A DNA stretch of 10,906 nt, from NCBI GenBank assembly GCA_017997855.1, contig JAGOEF010000037.1, positions 1 through 10,906 on the forward strand, read 5' to 3'. Position 1 is the first letter of the stretch. Every line of letters begins with the position of its first letter. Shown here piece after piece: positions 6,287 through 10,906 of this stretch. A program made the translations under genes and the position numbers. Source of the stretch: Bacteroidales bacterium. Lineage in GTDB: Bacteria; Bacteroidota; Bacteroidia; Bacteroidales; ML635J-15. A model generated the notes under the pieces. The model saw only the letters and a program-made list of their open reading frames with translations. It had not been told where the DNA came from and made no database searches.

Positions 6287-6715
6287 TTATCCCATCTGTA
6301 TATCCGACACAAAATCTTTGAGTTGCTGCCTGATTTTGGCATTGCCTACGGTTGCCGATTGCAGTTTTTTGCCCTTAATTTTAATCCGCACTCCCCCAAA
6401 AATGAAAAACCCGACATTCACATCAAACTTTTCGAAGTTGGCAAACGGATAAACATACTCAGCGGGCACCACTTCCATCATGTTCAGTTCGAACATTCCC
6501 GGCTGTATGTCGTCGATTTGCAGCACCAACGATTTGAGTTTATCAACATCAAAATTCATTCGCGCAATTACGCCACCCATGTCTTCCACCTTTTCGGGCA
6601 CAACAAACAAATACTTTTTAGTGGCATAGGCCAGCCCTTTGATGGTCCTCCCGGTGTTCAACACATCGTTGATGATGATTTTCGAAATAAAAAAATAGTC
6701 CTGATATTCTTTCAT
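6287..6715 (-). CDS. Hypothetical protein of 142 residues with a PRPP-loop-like motif
   Basis: I do not recognise this protein. It is 142 residues, has no signal peptide or membrane segment, is probably cytoplasmic, and is rich in hydrophobic beta-like segments (KYLFVVPEK, FELNMMEVVPAEYVYPF, NVGFFIFGGVRIKIKG). Near the N-terminus, residues 13-25 (IIINDVLNTGRTI) resemble the PRPP-binding loop of phosphoribosyltransferases, usually four hydrophobic residues then DDxxxTGxT. The first Asp is Asn here, and the motif lies much nearer the N-terminus than in true enzymes, so the likeness may be chance. The ATG at 6713-6715 is the only good start; an in-frame TAA lies a few codons upstream. It is divergent from the sigma-factor operon across 189 bp. 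The tandem array begins right after its stop. A longer open frame on the opposite strand is judged a shadow. Confidence 0.65.
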   Translation of the reverse strand: MKEYQDYFFISKIIINDVLNTGRTIKGLAYATKKYLFVVPEKVEDMGGVIARMNFDVDKLKSLVLQIDDIQPGMFELNMMEVVPAEYVYPFANFEKFDVNVGFFIFGGVRIKIKGKKLQSATVGNAKIRQQLKDFVSDIQMG

Positions 6716-6904
6716 GGCATTAGGTTTTTTTGATTACAGCGAAAAATACACAATTCTAAGGACGAAAACAAATTTTACTCATAAAAAATTGCTAACCGGA
6801 TATTAACATAAGCAATTGATTTTCAATAATTTTTCGAATAAATATCAAAAACTTTAAAAAAAATCTGTAACATTTGTAAAAGCATTTCCGTTTCAAGCGT
6901 GAAT
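6716..6904. promoter_or_regulatory. Divergent AT-rich promoter region
   Basis: This 189-bp AT-rich spacer must carry the promoters of both the 142-residue gene (minus) and the sigma/anti-sigma operon (plus). There is no exact TAnnTTTG box. On the plus strand, TAACATTTG near 6868-6876 is one base longer than the consensus; on the minus strand, TAAAATTTG near 6770-6778 is likewise one base too long. The operon may instead be self-activated by its own ECF factor. ATTGA/TCAAT at about 6816-6828 is a small inverted repeat. Confidence 0.4.
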
Positions 6905-7390
6905 ATGAACACAAAAGAATACAATAAAGCCGTGGATAGTTTCGCCGATAAAATATACCGGTTCATAAAATCGAACACAGGAGATGCCCACACGGCCGAA
7001 GATGTGGTTCAGGATAGTTTCGAAAAACTTTGGATACACCGCAACAATGTAGAATTCGAAAAAGCCAAATCGTTTTTATTCACCACCGCTTACAATCGGA
7101 TGATAGACATTATAAGAAAAGAAAAACGGATTGTGCGGGTCGAAGCCATCAACGACGATTTGAACAAGTATTCGCCCGAATTTACCGGCGTAAACGAAAT
7201 TCTGCACAAAGCGGTTATGCGTTTGAACGAAACCCAACGCACGGTGGTATTGCTGCGCGATTACGAAGGATACTCGTATCAGGAAATTGCCGAAATCACC
7301 AACCTGAGCGAAACCCAGGTGAAGGTATATATTTTCAGGGCGAGAAAATTCCTCAAGGAAATTATCGGAAAAAAGGAGAATGTGTTATGA
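6905..7390 (+). CDS. ECF-family RNA polymerase sigma factor
   Basis: This is an extracytoplasmic-function sigma-70 factor of 161 residues, the normal ECF length, with only regions 2 and 4. Region 2 covers about residues 5-75, with the core-binding signature AEDVVQDSFEKLW and the -10 reading helix FLFTTAYNRMIDIIRK. Region 4 covers about 100-152, with RDYEGYSYQEIAEITNLSE as the helix-turn-helix and VYIFRARKFLK as the recognition end. The ATG at 6905 is chosen; an in-frame GTG two codons upstream (6899) would add two residues only. The stop TGA (7388-7390) overlaps the ATG of the anti-sigma gene in an ATGA arrangement, which points to translational coupling. The factor probably drives its own operon and further envelope genes. 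Confidence 0.93.
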   Translation: MNTKEYNKAVDSFADKIYRFIKSNTGDAHTAEDVVQDSFEKLWIHRNNVEFEKAKSFLFTTAYNRMIDIIRKEKRIVRVEAINDDLNKYSPEFTGVNEILHKAVMRLNETQRTVVLLRDYEGYSYQEIAEITNLSETQVKVYIFRARKFLKEIIGKKENVL

Positions 7391-8325
7391 GAGAGCCGAT
7401 AAACCATAGCAATTACGAAGCCTGGCTTCTCGATTATATCGAAGGGAACTTATCGGACCATGATGAAGATATCCTGCTCGAATACCTGAAGCAGCATCCC
7501 GAATTATGCGCCGAAATCGACGATCTGAAACCGGCTACCCTTACACCCCCGGCCAACAGCGGCTATCGCGCCAAGAATTCACTGAAAAAAGGCAGCTCGC
7601 ACGACGAAACCCTCATTGCACTTACCGAAGGCCTGCTGAGCGAACCGGAAAAAAACGAAGCGCAGGCCTTGTTAACCGACAATCAGGAAGCTGCCGAATT
7701 GTTTGGCATCTACGCGCAATGCAAACTTCGCGACGATGGATCGGAATATCCTTTTAAGAATCAGCTTAAAAAAAATCGGATTCCGATGCCTCTGCTACTT
7801 TCGGCAGCCGCTGCTGTAGTAATTCTTGTCGTATCGTTTTCCTTATCCGGTATTTTCGATTTGCAGGAAAACAGATTTAACGCTTCGCAGCAAATGCTGG
7901 CTTCGGCCAATTCACCGGCAAACGTCCGCGTTGTCACACTGGTTAATCACACTATTAATCACGCGGTTCAGTCATTCGGAACGCAGCAAACCGCACCGGC
8001 ATCGACAAATACAAATTTGCAAAACAGGGAATATCTCGCGAATATTCCTGCCCACCATATACAGCCTCAGATAACCACGACAGCAATCGCAGAACCTGCA
8101 ATGAGCTATCAGGAACTGACGCTCCACGAAGTAGCTGAATATAAAGGAAGTCGTTTTTCGGGCTTTTCGCTCAGGAATTCCGATGGCGACTTCTTTGGTT
8201 CAGGAAGCCTGTCATCGCTGGCAGAAAACATGAACCTCGAATCACCAATTAAACTATTGCGCAAAACAAAAGAAGATATTCTATCACAAGATTTATTAGC
8301 AGAAATCAGAAACTTAAAAAACTAA
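7387..8325 (+). CDS. Membrane-anchored anti-sigma factor-like protein
   Basis: This 312-residue protein is placed as the anti-sigma partner of the upstream ECF factor by its four-base ATGA overlap and its layout. The N-terminal cytoplasmic part is about residues 1-130. There is one transmembrane helix at about 131-155 (PLLLSAAAAVVILVVSFSLS), and a long hydrophilic periplasmic tail rich in Asn, Gln, Ser and Thr at 156-312. The cytoplasmic part contains two similar segments, about residues 14-35 (LLDYIEGNLSDHDE) and 75-100 (LIALTEGLLSEPEK). This suggests an internal duplication of the helical motif typical of such regulators. No HxxxCxxC zinc motif is present, so it is not a ZAS-type factor. 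A frame open further upstream (to 7030) overlaps the sigma gene and is not used. The next gene starts four bases after the stop. Confidence 0.82.
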   Translation: MREPINHSNYEAWLLDYIEGNLSDHDEDILLEYLKQHPELCAEIDDLKPATLTPPANSGYRAKNSLKKGSSHDETLIALTEGLLSEPEKNEAQALLTDNQEAAELFGIYAQCKLRDDGSEYPFKNQLKKNRIPMPLLLSAAAAVVILVVSFSLSGIFDLQENRFNASQQMLASANSPANVRVVTLVNHTINHAVQSFGTQQTAPASTNTNLQNREYLANIPAHHIQPQITTTAIAEPAMSYQELTLHEVAEYKGSRFSGFSLRNSDGDFFGSGSLSSLAENMNLESPIKLLRKTKEDILSQDLLAEIRNLKN

Positions 8326-8329
8326 AACA

Positions 8330-9325
8330 ATGAATACCATTTTAAAATCAGCAGCCATTATCGTGTTACTTGCCACAGGCTTTGCACTTAAAGCACAGAA
8401 CACAGTAATCATTCAAAAAAACGACACCATTATCGTTCAGGTGGATGGTGAAGACAAAGTAACAATCATTTCGCCCGAAGTATCGGGTATCATCGAAGAT
8501 ATCCAGAAAGGAATGAGCGAAGAACAAGGCGACAGCATCGTAAAAACCATTTCGGTTGAAATTACCGACGACGACAGCGTCATTGTGCGTCAGGAAAAAG
8601 AAGTGAGGGTAATTACTATAATGAACGACGATGAAGACGGAGCCGAAATGTATCCGAAAGGATGTTGCGGAAACAAACCCGATTGCGACGACGATGTGTT
8701 CGAACCATTCCTGAATATCGACTGGGGAATGAACAACTACCTGAACAACGGTCGCTTTCCCGATTCCTACAATGCACAATACACGGTAAAACCCTGGGGT
8801 TCGTGGAGCTTTTCGATAGGACCCGGCCTGCGAATTCATGCCGGCGATTACCTGTCGCTCAATTTAAACGCCGATGTAACCTGGTATAACTTTAAATTTC
8901 AGGACAAATCGACCCGCATCGAGAAAACCGATGACGGACTTGAATTCGGTCGCGATGCCGGAATACAGTTTCCGCTGCGAAGCAAACTCACGGTAGCTTA
9001 TGTTGGCGCACAAATCATTCCCATGGTACATTTTGGAAAAGACGATGACGACTTCAACCGCAAAATGTTCCGTTTTGGAGCCGGTGCCTATGCCGGATAT
9101 CGCATCGACAGCTATGCAAAATATGTTGACGAAGATCTGGGTCGTAAAACCAAACTCCGCTATCACGACAACTACTATCTCGAAAACTTCCGTTATGGTG
9201 TTAAAGCAATTTTCGGTGTGAAAGACCTTAACATTTTTGCAAGTTACGACCTCAATAACCTGTTCTCGCCAAACAAAGCACCAAAACTCAACGCATTCAG
9301 TATCGGACTCAACTTCACCATATAG
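8330..9325 (+). CDS. Outer-membrane beta-barrel protein of the sigma-factor operon
   Basis: The protein has 331 residues. Residues 1-22 are a signal peptide (SAAIIVLLATGFALKAQ). Residues about 23-108 form a soluble, very acidic region with short beta strands (NTVIIQKNDTIIVQVDGEDK). A Cys cluster follows at C112, C113 and C119 (KGCCGNKPDCDDD). From about 124 to the end there are alternating amphipathic strands (SWSFSIGPGLRIHAG, YLSLNLNADVTWYNF, FRFGAGAYAGYRI), ending in FSIGLNFTI with a terminal aromatic-hydrophobic pattern. This is the PorT/OMP_b-brl type of barrel. The gene starts four bases after the anti-sigma stop and is closed by a strong terminator, so it is the last gene of the operon. 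It could be the sensor or target of the sigma pathway; that role is inferred from position only. Confidence 0.82.
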   Translation: MNTILKSAAIIVLLATGFALKAQNTVIIQKNDTIIVQVDGEDKVTIISPEVSGIIEDIQKGMSEEQGDSIVKTISVEITDDDSVIVRQEKEVRVITIMNDDEDGAEMYPKGCCGNKPDCDDDVFEPFLNIDWGMNNYLNNGRFPDSYNAQYTVKPWGSWSFSIGPGLRIHAGDYLSLNLNADVTWYNFKFQDKSTRIEKTDDGLEFGRDAGIQFPLRSKLTVAYVGAQIIPMVHFGKDDDDFNRKMFRFGAGAYAGYRIDSYAKYVDEDLGRKTKLRYHDNYYLENFRYGVKAIFGVKDLNIFASYDLNNLFSPNKAPKLNAFSIGLNFTI

Positions 9326-9357
9326 CTTAACCCGCTAGTATTTGCAAGTAACAAACC

Positions 9358-9382
9358 GGAGCCGCCAGGCTCCTTTTTTTTT
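9358..9382 (+). terminator. Intrinsic terminator of the sigma/anti-sigma/OMP operon
   Basis: GGAGCC (9358-9363) pairs perfectly with GGCTCC (9368-9373) around a GCCA loop, and nine T follow directly (9374-9382). This is a strong rho-independent terminator 32 bases after the stop of the outer-membrane protein gene. Confidence 0.93.
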
Positions 9383-9470
9383 GTAAAATATTTTTGTTCA
9401 CCCTATCGTTATTAACACGGGGCTTATAACAAAATATGGATAAACCGAAACATTTCAGGTATCTGTGTGT

Positions 9471-9478
9471 TATATTTG
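9471..9478 (+). promoter_or_regulatory. Bacteroidota -7 promoter box (TATATTTG) for the downstream OMP gene
   Basis: TATATTTG is an exact TAnnTTTG match, 42 bases before the ATG at 9521. It lies after the operon terminator, so the barrel gene is a separate transcription unit. The -33 region (around 9450, CATTTCAGG) fits only loosely. Confidence 0.6.
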
Positions 9479-9520
9479 AAACAATTTTGACAAAAAAAGA
9501 AACATAATAATTTGAGCTAT

Positions 9521-10324
9521 ATGAAAAAACTGAGCTTATTATTTGCGCTGGCACTGATAATAACGGCTGCATTTGCCCAGGAAGGAAACAATCAGGTGGT
9601 GGATAATCCTGCCGGGGATACGGTGTATAAAACCCGTCACATGCTGGGGATTAATGTATTTCCTGCCTTTGGGATTTTAGGCGGCGGAATTATTAATAAT
9701 TCAAAAATAGCCTTGCAATACAAAGCACTGGCACGACAGGTGAATTTAAGGATCAGCCTGAATTACCTGAATTATTACCGCAACAACAATGCTTTCGATC
9801 TTGTGGGTGTCGTTGCCGACACAACGCCACCGGCCACTGCAGATGGTGATACTATTTTCGAAAGTATGAAAATCAGGAGTTATTACAATCAGGTAAATAC
9901 CTATGATTTACGTGCCGGGGTTGAATATGCAATTGACCGTAAAGACATTCGGTTCTATCTGGGAGCCGGTGGTATTATCGGGCTGCATAATATTGTAAAC
10001 AGCTATCATTACTATTACAAACCCTATACAGGATTTCCGGTTGAGTACGTGAATATACCCTACGATTTCTCGCAAACTGCCACGCAGGCACAAATGCGTT
10101 CGAGCAGTTTCCTGAAGATGGGTTTCGATTTATCGTTGGGAGTTGATTTCATGGTAACCGAGAACTGCGTGGTTGCACTGCAATACACACCGGAATTTGC
10201 CTACTACAAATGGTTGAAATCGACACGCTATAACGATGTCGACAATATATACGACACCAACCTGAACAGTTTCTGGGTTTTCTCTCCTGATTTTATAGAC
10301 CTGATAATTTATATCAGGTTTTAA
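9521..10324 (+). CDS. Predicted outer-membrane beta-barrel protein
   Basis: The ATG at 9521 gives 267 residues and a clean signal peptide (MKKLSLLFALALIITAAFA, cut near residue 19-20); an in-frame TTG three codons upstream is unlikely. The mature protein consists of alternating aromatic and polar strands separated by short turns (YDLRAGVEYAI, IRFYLGAGGIIGL, FLKMGFDLSLGVDFMV, NCVVALQYTPEFAYYKW). It ends in IDLIIYIRF, with the terminal Phe typical of barrels recognised by the BAM machinery. It resembles the general Bacteroidota OMP_b-brl class; no specific family or ligand is recognised. Tyr is very frequent. It is expressed from its own promoter after the terminator of the preceding operon. 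It converges with the radical SAM gene, leaving only six bases between the stops and no hairpin there. Confidence 0.8.
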   Translation: MKKLSLLFALALIITAAFAQEGNNQVVDNPAGDTVYKTRHMLGINVFPAFGILGGGIINNSKIALQYKALARQVNLRISLNYLNYYRNNNAFDLVGVVADTTPPATADGDTIFESMKIRSYYNQVNTYDLRAGVEYAIDRKDIRFYLGAGGIIGLHNIVNSYHYYYKPYTGFPVEYVNIPYDFSQTATQAQMRSSSFLKMGFDLSLGVDFMVTENCVVALQYTPEFAYYKWLKSTRYNDVDNIYDTNLNSFWVFSPDFIDLIIYIRF

Positions 10325-10330
10325 GCAGCC

Positions 10331-10906
10331 TTACCAGACACCGGGAATAGCAGCCCCGCATGCAGGGCAAATCCCGTTGAAATTGTCTTTCGGGTTTATC
10401 TGATATGATTTCCGTTCAATAATCAGCTCCCCGCACTGGTGGCATTGTGTAGTTTGCGAAACCTGATGCAAATTACCGGCATACACATATTGAATTCCGG
10501 CCTCTTTTGCAATTTCTACCGCACGCAGCACCACCTCAACCGGCGTTGCTTCCACCTCTGTCAACTGATAGGCGGGAAAAAACCTGCTGAAATGCAGGGG
10601 TGTTTCGGCAAAGCCATTTTCGAACAGCCAGCAGCACATGCTTTTTATTTCGGCTTCATTATCGGTATAACCCGGAATTATGAGTTGTGTGATTTCGAGC
10701 CAAACCCCGGCTTTGCGGAGCGTTTGCAATGTTTGGAGTACCGGCTCCAGACTCGCTAAACACAACCTGCGGTAGGTGGAGTCGTTAAACGATTTCAGGT
10801 CGATATTGGCGGCATCGAGATAGGGAATGAGCATCTGTAGTGCTTCGGGCGAAATATAACCGTTCGACACTATGATGTTCCTGAGCCCGTGCTCATGGGC
10901 CAGCTT
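10331..10906 (-). CDS. amrS: AmmeMemoRadiSam-system radical SAM enzyme, C-terminal part
   Basis: This is the C-terminal 190 or so residues of a radical SAM protein of the AmrS type (AmmeMemoRadiSam system), cut by the right window edge. The frame is open from 10906 through the GTG at 10870, so the upstream codons belong to the gene. The Cx3Cx2C cluster motif that binds the iron-sulfur cluster lies outside the window. Visible hallmarks are SNGYISPEAL, NIDLKSFND, WLEITQLIIPGYTD (substrate/SAM side strands), HFSRFFPAYQLTEVEATP, and a C-terminal zinc-ribbon-like pair, CHQCGE and CPACGAAIPGVW. The family is usually encoded near Memo and AMMECR1 homologues; these would lie beyond the right edge if the system is clustered here. 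Its exact reaction is not settled. The symbol is by family likeness. Confidence 0.85.
   Translation of the reverse strand, partial: KLAHEHGLRNIIVSNGYISPEALQMLIPYLDAANIDLKSFNDSTYRRLCLASLEPVLQTLQTLRKAGVWLEITQLIIPGYTDNEAEIKSMCCWLFENGFAETPLHFSRFFPAYQLTEVEATPVEVVLRAVEIAKEAGIQYVYAGNLHQVSQTTQCHQCGELIIERKSYQINPKDNFNGICPACGAAIPGVW

Noticed and set aside
6032..6733. 233-residue open frame on the plus strand through the tandem array and opposite the 142-residue gene
   Set aside because: Its first half is pure repeat and its second half is a His/Phe-rich antisense translation. The minus-strand protein has a more natural composition and a clear start.
7030..7386. N-terminal extension of the anti-sigma gene overlapping the sigma gene
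   Set aside because: The extension is the shifted-frame shadow of the sigma gene (Arg/His/Gln-rich). The ATG at 7387 overlapping the sigma stop is the natural start.

Overview
The window looks like a piece of a Bacteroidota chromosome, probably a Bacteroidales/Marinilabiliales-like or Cytophagia-like marine or gut relative. The evidence is a long SprB-repeat surface protein with a C-terminal type IX secretion (T9SS type A) sorting tail, a lipoprotein with a Bacteroidota-style lipobox, two PorT/OmpA-like beta-barrel proteins, an ECF sigma/anti-sigma pair, and -7 boxes of the form TAnnTTTG. No rRNA, tRNA, CRISPR array, transposase or integrase gene was seen.

Layout from left to right. 1-801: the 3' part of an SGNH/GDSL hydrolase gene, moderate GC. 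802-4112: a visibly AT-richer block that is almost entirely one 1021-residue secreted SprB-repeat protein. 4113-4223: a short convergent spacer with a hairpin. 4224-5006 (minus): an AT-rich Fic-domain AMPylase-like gene with a self-inhibitory motif and a good Bacteroidota promoter. 5031-6286: a repeat-dense, gene-poor stretch. It holds two 154-bp direct repeats (5128-5281 and 5887-6040, five differences), a REP-like palindromic block, one small lipoprotein gene (5390-5758, minus), and eleven 21-bp tandem units (6048-6278). 6287-6715 (minus): an unrecognised 142-residue protein. 6905-9325: a tight ECF sigma, anti-sigma and outer-membrane-protein operon closed by a strong intrinsic terminator. 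9521-10324: a second outer-membrane beta-barrel gene with its own promoter. 10331 to the right edge (minus): the C-terminal part of the AmmeMemoRadiSam-system radical SAM enzyme, cut by the window end.

How the genes fit together. The sigma/anti-sigma/OMP operon is a probable envelope-signalling module: the anti-sigma is a one-pass inner-membrane protein that would hold the sigma factor until a periplasmic or envelope signal, and the co-transcribed barrel is a likely sensor or target. The middle of the window (about 802-6286) has the look of accessory DNA: low GC, a lone adhesin-like T9SS cargo, a Fic protein, a lone lipoprotein and dense repeats.

The most unusual part is the 154-bp direct repeat. 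Both copies lie 3' of minus-strand genes (the lipoprotein and the 142-aa gene), each separated from its gene by another repeat block. Both contain the same two predicted hairpins. The two copy differences that fall in the long hairpin stem would be kept as G-U pairs if the minus strand is transcribed, which suggests either a structured RNA or a structured mobile or recombination site.
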